From Rhizodiscina lignyota (Eukaryota; Ascomycota; Dothideomycetes; Aulographales; Rhizodiscinaceae), in contig ML978122.1 in NCBI GenBank assembly GCA_010015805.1, forward strand, positions 124,001-188,000: a stretch of DNA of 64,000 nt, given 5' to 3'. The first letter of the stretch is position 1. Each line of letters opens with the position of its first letter. Below, piece by piece: positions 47,220-57,386 of the stretch. The notes below the pieces were generated by a model that was given only the letters and a program-made list of their open reading frames with translations, was not told where the DNA came from and did not search any database. Position numbers and translations under genes: made by a program.

Positions 47220-47914
47220 ATGGGTCTGAAACGCAAGCGCTCCGACGTCAACATCTCGCCAGAGTCGATCTCCAGCTTCGCGTCATCCCGCATATCAGTT
47301 AGCCCAACCCCCGGCGGCAACGATGAGATGGCCATTGACGTCCCAGTAAAGGCCCAGCCGCACTCTACTTGGGAGTGGGAGAGGAGATCTGCATCGCCGT
47401 GGGAGGTAAACAGCCGTACGAGGAAAAGATTTCGAGATAATCGACCAGACGAGACGACTCTGCACGGTATGCTCGACCAGCCCTGTTATACTACAACAGC
47501 CTCTAAAATCACAATGATCCCATGCTAAGATAGATTGCAGAGAATACAATCAACAAGCTCTTCTCCGCCCAACGCGAAAACCCCCGCGCCTCCCCCGTAC
47601 CCTCTCACTCTTCCGACATCTCCACTTCCTCTATCAACCAGAAATCCACGCTCCATTCCTTCTGGTCTCTCCCCCAACCACCCCGCGTATCACCATCCGC
47701 CGCGCCGCACTCCACAGGCTTTGACAACCCGAACCTCCCGCGCTGCGAGGACTGCGAGGCGGCTCTAGGTTCGTCGGACGGCATGGACGTCGACATGATG
47801 GACACAGATGACGGTGTCGATGAGCACCAGTGCCAGGTGTGTGGGCGCAGGGTGTGCGACGGGTGCGCGGTGTCGATGGAGCTAAGGAGGTGCTTGGGAT
47901 GTGCTTGCTTGTGA
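47220..47914 (+). CDS. Small Cys-rich protein of unknown function
   Basis: Exons 47220-47466 and 47541-47914; the 74-bp intron (GTATGC..TGCAG, branch GCTAAG) joins LHE|NTINKLFSAQ. The product is 206 aa. The N-terminus MGLKRKRSDVNISPE is basic, possibly nuclear. The middle is Ser/Pro-rich. The C-terminus has a putative zinc module: CEDCEAAL, then an acidic spacer, then HQCQVCGRRVCDGCAVSMEL and CLGCACL, i.e. four or more CxxC pairs. This pattern suggests a structural zinc-binding domain. The family was not recognised by name. Confidence 0.8.
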
Positions 47915-48936
47915 GAGTTCTCCGTGCTGTCTTTTGGGACACGAGGAGTTCTATTGGCGTTGTGTATATGTTATGTTGACGAATGCTTCCAATCAGAGTC
48001 GATTTCATGAAATGGGCGCCTAATCAGTGAGCAGGATGGCGGACGAACGGTTTGGCAATGAATTGCTTGGCAGCGTCTTCGGAAACAGAAATGGGACAGG
48101 CGATATGGAAAAGTTGGACTGGGTTGGGTACACGACTTGAGAGTTTGTGACAGTTCTATTATTACGAATCGAACGTACTGCTGTAAATCACTTGAGTACG
48201 CTCACTTTTGCCGTCTCTTTTTCAGGTGAAGAGTTCCTATCTTTATTGGGTTCACTATCGTCGTGGTAGCCCCAGCCAACGTCTCAGGTGGCAGGTGGGC
48301 GATCAGGTTGAATGGGTACAGAGGAAATAAGTTTTGCTCTTCAGCGCAAGTGAGAGCGTTTCTGAAGGCTGGGTGATGTATGCTTCGGAGCGGTTTTCAC
48401 CACTTTGCGAGACATTGATTGCAGCGCTTTAAGGTGAGCTACGCCCGCTCTTCAACGCCAGCGAGAGCATCTCAGAAAGTTTGACTTAACATGCTTTAGA
48501 CAAAATTTGCTAACAACGCACAATCTTAACACATGATCTGTGCGAAAGGAAAAGGGTATGCATCTTGACATCTCGCCACATTCAATCTCTCATTGAACTA
48601 TCAAGCTGTTCTATGCGAATATGTATACCTTATCTTCGAACCTCCAGTCCCGAAATCCATCCCAGTTCAGGGACCAAGCCAAAGACACTTTCTTAGTTAC
48701 CAGCTTGCGTATAGCAACCGAGCTTTAGTTTAGAAGCAAGTTTGAATCATGATATTGGAGCTAGTCCGTTGCGGCTCCTCAGTGATAGCGTTAGAGAAGA
48801 TAACGAAGAGAAATTAGGACTTTAAAGGGAGTATAGAGAATAACTTCGTCGTTATTTATCTAGCGAAAGCTAGCTTAATAGTTTTCTCTATTTGAGAATT
48901 CTCTACTTGGATAATCACGTCTATTCTCTACGGCCT
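47915..48936. other. 1.0-kb gap with a degenerate repeat and AT-rich pocket
   Basis: A degenerate direct repeat of about 50 bp (48336-48385 and 48447-48496, both starting GCTCTTCA-CGC) lies here. 48720-48930 is AT-rich with short TAGC palindromes (CTAGCGAAAGCTAGC). It could be eroded repeat DNA, but no family was recognised. Confidence 0.35.
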
Positions 48937-49616
48937 TTACTGCTCCTCCTCCAGCAGTCCTTCGAACATCTCAACACCCCACGCATCCTCAAATGCCTCC
49001 TTGTTCGCGTTCTCCTTGGTCTCTTCCTTCTTCTTCAGGTCAGCCAATCCGACGGCAATATTCGCCTTGATCTTTGCGACTCGCTCCCTGATGGATAGAA
49101 CACGATCCGGGTGATTCTCGTACTCGTCGATCGACACCTCTCTTCCGCTTCGAGAGTAGACGCGGCCACCAGTCTCGCGGAGTTCTTGTGGATCGGGCCA
49201 GTCGCAGAGCCTGTGGATCACCTGCTCTGGCTGCACCTCGCTGATTTGGCGATTCAGAGTAGCAGGACCAGCTTGCGTCGGTGGGGCGGAATCTTGGGGG
49301 CGGCGGCGGCGGCGACGACGGCCGCGACGTGGCTCGGGATCGGTTGGCGTGGGAGTGGTTGGGGCAGCAGCCTGCGAGGCATGCTGGTGCTGCAAGTACT
49401 CGGCCGGGATGGGGGGAACTGGTGGGATTACCGAATTACCTTCTGTTGCGTAAAAGCAATTCAAAGAATGAGGGAGTGAAACATACCATAAGCTTCTTCG
49501 GCAGGTGTGCCTGCTCGGGAAGCCACGACAGTGTCCGCGGAGGAGCTGCGGGAAGAGCCAATAAGGGTGTCCGAAGAACGGCGGGAAGATTGGGAAGGCG
49601 TCTTTGAGCGCGTCAT
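48937..49616 (-). CDS. Protein of unknown function with Arg-rich tract
   Basis: Exons 49616-49487 and 49442-48937; the 44-bp intron (GTATGT..ACAG) joins EEAYE|GNSVIPP. The product is 211 aa. The N-terminus is Ser/Thr-rich (SQSSRRSSDTLIGSSRSSS). A Pro-rich segment and GRRRRRRRP follow, then a more ordered part with VIHRLCDWPDPQELRETGGR and YENHPDRVLSIRERVAKIKA, and an acidic tail ending EGLLEEEQ. The DWPDP..GGRVYSR stretch looks conserved-like. No known domain was recognised. ATG 49616 is the only in-frame ATG in this exon. Confidence 0.72.
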
Positions 49617-50182
49617 TGTTATTGGTGGATTGGTCGTGTTATTGTTAAACAAGAGTGAAGAGTGAAGTCAAGTATGGAACCGTAACCGGAACACCTCGCT
49701 GAATGTTGTCAAATGTGGAAGAAAGAGTGCACGAGCGAAGCTTGTGAGGGAGTTGGTGTGGGTTGAAAGAAGGAGGGAGGTTGCGTGAAGAACGAAAGTC
49801 GCTTTTATATTGCGTTCACGTCATGCCTTGAAAAGCCTTGGCGGCCGTGGTGTTGGTGTTGTGACAACACCGCGCGTAGGCGTGAAGATGTGAAGATACG
49901 CGATATGGGAAGGCGCAATTTCGTTTACAGACGGCTTTTATCGGCAACACAAAAGCCAATTTGCTGCCCGCCGAGTGCTAGTGCAAGATCTGTCCAGCAC
50001 AGGCATGATATAATCATACCAGAATGCAATGGTTCACCTAGATATTTTGGTAGATTGTGGAGAAGGTACTTCCAGCGGCAGAAGCTTCATGTTCGTACTC
50101 TAAATTTTTAAAATCTAGTGAATGGCAGCCTAGAAATTTATCAGCTTTCAATTCCTTCTGTGTTTCATGTGCATAGCAGTCC
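49617..50182. other. Intergenic gap, nothing recognised
   Basis: This 566-bp gap holds the promoter of the minus-strand gene on its left and the 3' end of the cyanase gene on its right. Confidence 0.3.
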
Positions 50183-50933
50183 TTACCATTTTCCTCTCAG
50201 CGTAATCTTGACCCAGTCACCCTTTTCATCCGTCTCCTTTTCAACATGTGTTGAGAAGCTGATGGCGCTCATAATTCCATCTCCAAACTTCTCGTTCAGC
50301 ACGGCTTTGTATGCGTATCCATAATTCTGCACAATTTCGTACAATCGATAAATCAGAGGCTCTTTTGGTGGCATCTCCATCGTCCGGCCTCGATCAGGCC
50401 ATCCCGTCAATTGAGCCTCGAGAGTCGCATGGTCGATGTCTAGCAATTCAGAGAGCTTCTTGACGTCCTCGCCGCTGGCTTTCGATTGGCCGTAGAACAA
50501 CGCAGCACACGCAACTTCATCACGCCCGATATGTTTCGCGATCGCCTCGAACGAGAGGTTCTTCTTCTTCTTTGCCTCAAACAGGGTGAGAGCAGACGAC
50601 GGAAGCCGCTCGACCAGAGAGCTCTGATAGTTATCAGCCACTTGAATTGAAAAGAACATCGAGTGAAGTTCGACCTCGGCAAGAAGATACGCCGAAATGC
50701 GATGGCTCGTCTCACGCGCCGGGGACTTAGGAGATAGGAAACGGTGAGGATCTTACATCAAGCGTGGCAATTGGGTGGTCTATCGTGTGCGAGGACATCT
50801 TTGATGAGCTTTGAAATGTTCGGACAGGTACACCACGGAAGATTTTGGCTAATGAAGTTGGGCGGCTTGCGTAGGGCACAAGCGTACGAGACGAAAACCC
50901 AGAAGTCAGTGCAAGAGGCCTGAGGAAGGACAT
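50183..50933 (-). CDS. Cyanase (cyanate hydratase) with N-terminal presequence-like extension
   Basis: Exons 50933-50757 and 50623-50183 (intron GTAAGA..TATCAG, phase 0) give 205 aa. Cyanase converts cyanate and bicarbonate to CO2 and carbamate/ammonia, forming a decamer. The catalytic core is intact: [20 protein letters not shown] has the Arg and Glu, and [12 protein letters not shown] has the Ser of the Arg-Glu-Ser site. The helix-turn-helix-like N-terminal domain is [20 protein letters not shown]. The first 45 residues ([20 protein letters not shown]... to Met46) carry seven basic and no acidic residues, like a mitochondrial presequence; from Met46 the protein is 160 aa, the usual length. 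The acceptor has a close branch site (GGCTGATAAC), so its exact position is less sure. Confidence 0.9.
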
Positions 50934-52094
50934 GGCGGAAGAGCAGGATGAGGGGTATTTGAATTGGATATGTCTTGGTCTTAAGTCACACCCTCAGCCC
51001 TAGTGGATGTATGTACGGGGGTATTTGGAAGCCCGCCGTGGAAATACTCTATTCGGAGGTCATCCATCCTGCATCCCTGGGTCCCGGATGAGGGGCAGAG
51101 GCTCCAGATCTCTTCCGCATGTCACCAACTGCAACAGGAAGTAACCACCGAGATCACTGCCGCCCGCCCAGAGTCTCCACTCAGTCATCATGACAGTTGC
51201 TTTTCCATGCGGCGCACAATGCGAATGAGCGGCCTCGCTGACCAGACTGCTACACCAACATGTAGTTCCGAAGGACGTCCGACAGTACATAGGATGCACC
51301 TCACATTCCAACGACAGGTCGCCGAAGTGCGCGAGACGAAGTACCGACGAGAGCGAGTGTCGCGCGAGAAGACTCATAGCGCAATGTTATCGTGGACCGA
51401 CTAGAGCTGCGTAATCTATCATGTTTTCCGAGATTTCTACTGTGCGGACAATCTTTCTCAAGCCCTTCCATTTTCCTCCTATATTCTCGCTACGTTACGG
51501 CCCGCGCATTCCGTCCGCCGTGACTGGTGAAGAAAAGTAGAGATTCAGTGGCTTCACTTTCTTCTACCGGGTTTACACTGTGTACAGAGACGTACAAGTT
51601 TGTTCCTTTAATTCCTCCACTAGTCTACGTGGAGTAAACTGTCGTCTGTTTAAGATTTCAGTAATCAACTTGTTGGGTGAAGTGTGGGAGCGGCTTTTGC
51701 GGAATTGCGGCCGATTTGCCGCGAGATGAAAAGGAGCTATACTCTGAAGATTTGGACGCTCGGGCCATCAACAGACTCAAATATACCGTCGAGATAGAAA
51801 AATGTCGCCCAGATAGGCTCGACATCCTCGGCACTTGCGGCATTGATGGGGGTTTGGAGCTTGTCGGCCTGTGGTAAGTTGGCCAGCGGTCCAGACGCGG
51901 GCGTCTTTTACAGGCTACGAGCAGTATCGCAGACAATATAGCAGAACTGGTCTATGGACGCAGCAGGCAAGTTTTCACCAAGTGCTGTTGTTGCAGAAAA
52001 CTTCAAGCCATTATTGCCTTGGCCTTTAGATGCTCATGATGGCAAGTTGGTACCTCACGCTGCTAATCAGGGTAACTGATAGTTACATTATCTG
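50934..52094. other. 1.2-kb gap, nothing firm
   Basis: Short frames on both strands at 51003-51404 and 51658-51936 are unrecognised. A plus-strand frame around 51677-51877 (KYTVEIEKCRPDRLDILGTC) looks somewhat protein-like but has no start or partners. Confidence 0.3.
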
Positions 52095-53618
52095 TTAGTC
52101 CTCAAGCGATGGGGTTCGATGTTCAAACGTAACCTCCAGGAGACCAAATGGACTGCCCTTAGGCATTGAGACACCCTTCAAGCAGAACCTCTCATCTGCC
52201 TTCTTGAACAATTTCACCCAGTCTTCGATCGTTCGATCGATTCCATTGCATACGACCAACATCTGTAGATCCATGCTAGTCATCAACCGCTCCACCGGTA
52301 GAGGTACAGCTCTCTTTCCCTCCTCGTTTGCTACAGGTGGCATGATCGGATCGTACACGACAATCCTTGCTCCTGGCTTTAACGACGGGAGGAGCGCTCT
52401 CAATATCCGGATGGCATAGTCATCCTGCCAGTTCAGAAACACGTTCTTGAAGAAGTAGACGTCTGCGACAACCAGTTGCGGCGAGAAGAAATCGTGGGCC
52501 TTGAACGTAATCCGAGATGATAGCTCAGCGGGAAGAGCAGCGTTGAACTGTGGTTCTAGTCCAGGAACGTCTTGAACGATGCACTTAAGATTCGGATAGG
52601 AATTAGCGAGGATGTGTGAGAGATGGCCCACTGACCCGCCGACCTTTAACAAGTTAGTACAATCCCTGTGAGCAGACTCTGAATCTCTGCTATCGTGACC
52701 TTGAGGCAACTTACATCTACGACAGTGGCATCCCCCAGCGCTCCCCAATCCACGCCGCCTAATATCTGCTCTGGCGTTACTGTATTCTGCTTGCCGAGCG
52801 CTTGCATCGCTTCTCCAAAGCGCCTCTCTCTCCATCCCCGTTGGCCATCCTCGCCATCTTCCTCAGCCCAATGGTAATAAGTCTTGTCCGCAAGATCCGG
52901 CCGTCCGTCACGGTTGTAGAATGCTCTTGCAACCCCACACTCACCAGGCTTCTGGGTGATTTGTTCCTTTCCAAAGCTGTATGCTTTAAGTGCTTCCGGC
53001 ATAGTCACGCATCCTTTGCCCACCTCCTCGGTATTAAGGGCGATCCACGAACGCACTAGCGGCTGCCTCACAGTGTATGCAGTAGCTGCGGTGTGCACAA
53101 CATAACCAGAACCAGGAAAAGTCTCGGCAAAAAGATGAAGAGTGAACGCTTGGCGTAGAATCCGGCGAACCACAGACTCCGGGAGCTTTGTATACGCCGC
53201 AATACCCGTATAGCTAGCGGAGCCATCAATGGGAACAGCGGAAAAGAAGTCAAATTGATTAAGCACATCAAGAACCATGACGTCGTGCTTGGTCTGCTCA
53301 CGGTCAGCCGAATTCGATCCAAACCTTGGTCATTCCATTGCATCACAAGGAGGTGAAGAAAAGGGAGCACCAAACCGTGAGGGCGTGCCAAAACAAGAAC
53401 TCTGATGGACTTATGGCAAGATGAAGCATGTCCATTAGCGTCTCGATGAGCATCATCCGGGCACTGTGGAGCTCCGGCGCCTGTGGGTATGATTCCACAC
53501 TGCTGGCAGCGAAGCTTGGAGCTGGCCAATTTTTCGTCTCCATATATGAGCTCATGCTTCTGGCAATCTCACTGATTTTGCTCGAAAGCTCGAGGAGTGT
53601 TGGTTGTGGCCCCGCCAT
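52095..53618 (-). CDS. SAM-dependent O-methyltransferase (plant/fungal COMT-type)
   Basis: Exons 53618-53376, 53293-52715 and 52643-52095; introns 53294-53375 (GTTTGG..GCAG, weak donor, branch GCTGAC) and 52644-52714 (GTAAGT..AAAG, branch TACTAAC) are phase 0. The product is 456 aa. It has a winged-helix dimerisation N-terminus (YTGIAAYTKLPESVVRRILR), then the methyltransferase fold with SAM motif VVDVGGSVGHLS, the KAHDFFSPQ acidic loop, ALLPSLKPGARIVVYDPIMP, and MLVVCNGIDRTIEDWVKLFK. Fungal members methylate polyketide or phenolic hydroxyls. The catalytic His of the HxW(S/P)D motif is Leu here (NVFLNWQDDYA), so activity is uncertain. No polyketide synthase or other biosynthetic gene is in the window. 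Confidence 0.88.
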
Positions 53619-54359
53619 AGTAAAGGGAATCAGACAGTAAGAGGCAGATGAGTTGAAGAACCAAATGTAAAAGAAAGAATCGTCAAACCAAGAGCCCAGT
53701 TACTTATTTAATTCATATTTACAGTTGCTGTCTTTAACCCATGCTTGGGCTCGTAGAATGCCACCGGGACTGGAAGTTAAGGATGAGGGGCCAACGCGGA
53801 TGACAAAGCTTATGGGTTTCGTGGGTGACATAAGCTATCCATTTCCATCACGATTATGGAAAATGGTGATCAGAATTGTGAAAGTGCGCTGAAATATGTA
53901 CAGAAATGGAAGTATCCAGCGAGGCTGGCATAAGGTCTGAAAAGTTCACAATACATAGAGTGTGCATCCCAGGAAGGTAAAAGCGGCGACAAACATGTCC
54001 GCAAGCTTGCCATTTGCAGATTGCGTCGTTATAAATCGGTGACGCTGCGGTCCTTTCCGAACAAGCATTCGGCGAGCTGATTTTTAAGTTAATCGTAACC
54101 TTTTATGGCCTAGTGAGGAGGTTCTCCGTTTCCCTCTGCAACGACAACCACAATTTTTTCTGCTCGAGTGAGCCCGCATGAAGCAGCCAGTTCTAAACTG
54201 ATAAATCTGAAGCAGCTTGAATAAATTTGGCGTTCTTCGAGTCAATGGCTCGAAGATTTAAGGGCGTAACCATAAGATTGGGGCCTCAAAAACACCATCG
54301 CTGTGAGGGTAGAATTGTTGGACGATTTGCGTCTTGCTCTGAACATTCCGCCTTGCCAC
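53619..54359. other. Intergenic gap, nothing recognised
   Basis: This 741-bp gap holds the promoter of the O-methyltransferase gene and the 3' end of the FAM32A-like gene. A weak plus-strand frame at 54227-54427 overlaps the latter gene's last exon. Confidence 0.3.
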
Positions 54360-54912
54360 TTATCCTGGTCCTATTTTGGGCCTATATCACAATTGTTAGT
54401 GCCGAACAGGACCTCTGGTGGAAATAACTCACATGTCGTGATGCTCGCTCAAGTTGGAGAGGTAGCGATTAAGCTCCTGGACGCGCTCTTTGTGCGTCTT
54501 GACGCCCTCACGCTTGAGACGCTCGTCCAGCTATAATAGCGTAAGCGCCAATGTTCTGTACTTCAAGTGCTATAGCGGAACTTGGACTCACCCTCTTGCG
54601 TCGTCGCTCTTCATGACGACGCTCCGCTTCAGTCTTGCCTCGATGAGCGATGAGATCTTTCCTCAGTTCCTCGCTAAGCTGGGGATCGTCCTCCTCGGTC
54701 TTTTCTGTCTCCGCCATTGTCGCAACATCCTTATCTTCCTCAGCTAGCATTTCCTGTGTGCTCTTCTTGCTCGCTGCCGCCTCTCCATCGATGGTTTTGT
54801 CGGATTCTGGTTTTGGCTTCTTCTTCTTCTTCCTTTTCTTATCGATGTCAACGCCACCTTTCAGCTTAAGAGGGCCGCCACCAACGGACGTGTACTCTGA
54901 GCTGGGCGGCAT
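54360..54912 (-). CDS. FAM32A-like (DUF1754) spliceosome-associated protein
   Basis: Exons 54912-54592, 54530-54433 and 54381-54360; introns 54531-54591 (GTGAGT..ATAG) and 54382-54432 (GTGAGT..ATAG, branch CACTAAC) keep frame; the last exon has only 22 bp. The product is 146 aa. The N-terminus SEYTSVGGGPLKLKGGVDID and the Lys-rich run are FAM32A hallmarks. The C-terminus is diagnostic: LDERLKREGVKTHKERVQEL, then NRYLSNLSEHHDMPKIGPG and stop. Human FAM32A enters the catalytic spliceosome with its C-terminus and stabilises the 3' splice site. It is divergent from the endonuclease III gene with 268 bp between starts. Confidence 0.94.
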
Positions 54913-55180
54913 CTTGGTGATTGATAGTGGTGAAGTTTTGGGGGGAACTCGTTCAAGAGACCTTTTAAGGTCGGCCCGGTCCAGGAGTGGAATAGCTAAA
55001 TTCATGCCGGCGGTCGGCCCGATCTTCGACTCCCCGTGACAGCGCGTGTTCCTGGCGCGTTTTAGTGCAGCTTTCAAATCAGAAGCGGAAGAAGAGCAGC
55101 TCCTTACTTTGAAACTGGGTTCACGAATCACACTGTCGCAATCGTTGGGGCTTATCGACTTCGGCACATATTTCGCAGAG
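54913..55180. promoter_or_regulatory. Bidirectional promoter between FAM32A-like and endonuclease III genes
   Basis: Only 268 bp lie between the divergent ATGs, so the two genes likely share regulatory sequence. The plus-strand open frame runs upstream to 55046 without interruption, so a longer N-terminus for the glycosylase is possible. Confidence 0.45.
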
Positions 55181-56485
55181 ATGCGGACGTCGCGAATAGC
55201 TCAGGATACATCACGTCTCGTCAGCGCCCTTGCAACGAATCGAACTCCACCAAGAAGGTCACTGCGCGGACGGAGTTTTGCGGAAGTTGACAATACCCTT
55301 CCAAACCAGAATGGCAGCTCTACAGAAGCCGGAAGCCGGAAGCGCAAAAGAGGCTCCAATGTACACTCAAGCGTTACGAAAATTGAAACATCCGAACGAG
55401 ACTCGAATCGAATTCCAGAATCTACCGCTGAAGTTGCGAAATCTAGCCGTGCAAGGAAGGCAAGGCGACAACCGGCGAAAAAGGTGGTAGACAATAAGGG
55501 AGATGTCAAAATCGAGCCGCCGCCAGGTTGGGAGGAAGTTTACAAGCTCACCCAAGAGATGCGATCAAAGATCGTTGCTCCCGTAGACGAAATGGGCTGC
55601 GAGGCGTTGGCGCTCAAGACAGCATCGCCGAGAGACCAGAGATTTCAGACGCTCATATCATTGATGCTGTCAAGCCAAACAAAAGACGCAGTGACCGCCG
55701 CCGCGGTGAAGAATTTGCAGGATAATCTTCCTGGCGTATGATCAATCCGTCCTGTGTAATGCATCGCGGCTTACTTTTATGTTAAGGGTCTCAACCTGGA
55801 ATCCATCCTCGCAGTCGAACCGAATACCTTGAATGAGTTCATTGGCAAAGTGGGCTTCCATAATCTGAAGACAAAATACATCAAGAATGCGGCGGTTATC
55901 TTGCGCGATTCATACGAGTCGGACATCCCTGACACCATAGCTGGGCTTACGTCTCTCCCTGGGGTCGGGCCTAAGATGGCGTATCTTTGCATGTCTGCGG
56001 CTTGGGGACGTGACGAGGGTATCGGCGTAGACGTGCATGTGCACAGAATCACAAATTTATGGGGCTGGCACAAGACAAACACTCCGGAAGAGACGAGAGC
56101 AGCGTTAGAGGCATGGTTACCAAAAGACAAGTGGCATCAGATTAACACTTTGCTCGTTGGATTAGGACAAACTGTATGCCAACCTGTTGGAAGGAAATGC
56201 GGAGAATGTGTACTAGCGGAACGAGGGCTATGCCCGGGCGCAGTTGTTGCGAAGGGCACAAAGTCGAAAAAGTTGGTCAACCGAGAAGTCAAGATCAAAT
56301 CTGACGATGGAGGGGACGTCATCAAAGAAGAGACTGAAGAGGTTGTGGAGCAGATGGAGATAAAAGCTGAAAATGTCGAAGATGTTGGTGGAGAGTCATT
56401 GGCCGAAGATATTGAGGATATCGGACTCGCTAGAAGAGGCTCACGACAAAGCCGAATAGCTAAGATCGATGAGTCCCGGTTATAG
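55181..56485 (+). CDS. NTG1: Endonuclease III homologue (DNA glycosylase/AP lyase)
   Basis: Exons 55181-55735 and 55787-56485; the 51-bp intron (GTATGA..TTAAG) joins NLPG|GLNLESI in phase 0. The product is 417 aa. It removes oxidised pyrimidines in base excision repair, in the nucleus and probably mitochondria. The N-terminal 110 residues are basic and disordered (SRKRKRGS). The HhH-GPD core follows: [20 protein letters not shown], then [20 protein letters not shown] with the catalytic Lys, then [17 protein letters not shown] with the catalytic Asp. The Fe-S loop is C-x6-C-x2-C-x7-C ([19 protein letters not shown]). The C-terminus after it is an acidic tail ending [14 protein letters not shown]. 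Catalytic residues are intact. Confidence 0.95.
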
Positions 56486-57104
56486 TCCGCACTCGAGAAA
56501 TAGATTCTCTAACCTAACGGAAGGGGTATGAACCATTATCTTTGTGGTGAGGCTGAATCCGCCGAATTAGGCTTAGCGTACTATGTCCGATACACCGGCT
56601 GGCCAAAACGCTCGCAACATTTTGGCCTCGACTGTCTGACCGCCCAGAAATTATCGAACATGAACAAACATGGCTTCACAACGCTGTAGAACACGTCATT
56701 GATGTGTTCAGAGTTCTTCATGCGAGCGTCTTGTTGGTGGATACGATAGCCAGATCCCCGGAGTGCAGCACTCCAATCGCGAGAGTACACCAACTCCACA
56801 AATTCCAGTCTCTTGAGTTTCCTTGCTAAGACTACTATTGTCTAGTCAACATCTAGTCATCGCTTTCTCATTGTCCCTTTCATCCAGAATGACGATCGGT
56901 AATTCCACCGGGGTCTGATGCCGTGGAATGGCAGCCGTTCTGGGTCAACGTCTATATTTTCCTGTTTCGGGAATCAGTTTCTCTATCTCATTTTACTTTA
57001 GATTAAATCTACCATTGAACAAGTCATATATTCATCCGGATCTCCGGATAAAGGCCAACGTAGCGGTAGGCGTTGCGTGTTGGGCTCTAACCTTTGTGTG
57101 GGTT

Positions 57105-57134
57105 GGAGAACAATACTAAGGAGAACAATATTAA
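57105..57134 (+). promoter_or_regulatory. Tandem 15-bp repeat carrying AACAAT cores
   Basis: Units 57105-57119 and 57120-57134 (GGAGAACAATANTAA) differ at one base. Each contains AACAAT, the core bound by HMG-box (SRY/MAT-type) proteins. It lies about 250-280 bp upstream of the peptide ATG. Regulatory use is inferred. Confidence 0.4.
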
Positions 57135-57282
57135 GCACTACCATTCCTCCGGCTGAGCCGCATCGCTGAGGCGCACGAGACGCGCGGTTCTTTCACAGGA
57201 CACTGTTTAGCATTGTCTGGTACGTTTATACCGTGAGACGCTTACGATTGTGGATATATTCCTTCTCGCGGGTCTCGACGCC

Positions 57283-57289
57283 TATATAA
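57283..57289 (+). promoter_or_regulatory. TATA box of the CaaX peptide gene
   Basis: TATATAA lies 98 bp before the ATG 57387, followed by a C/T-rich, ATG-free leader ending CAAATCAAAAATG. This is the architecture of a strongly expressed fungal gene. Confidence 0.6.
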
Positions 57290-57386
57290 CGACGCCGAAC
57301 TTCGAACATCTTCCATCTCCATCGCAAACTATCAAACTCTTCCTATCGCTTCACAGTTCAAGAACTATCAACCATCCAAATCAAAA

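Larger units (their letters stand above)
56486..57386. other. Gap upstream of the CaaX peptide gene, with HMG-core-like repeats
   Basis: The stretch holds no gene. Its last 300 bp look like a promoter: a 15-bp tandem duplication at 57105-57134, CATTGTC at 57211-57217 and a TATA box at 57283-57289. Confidence 0.4.
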
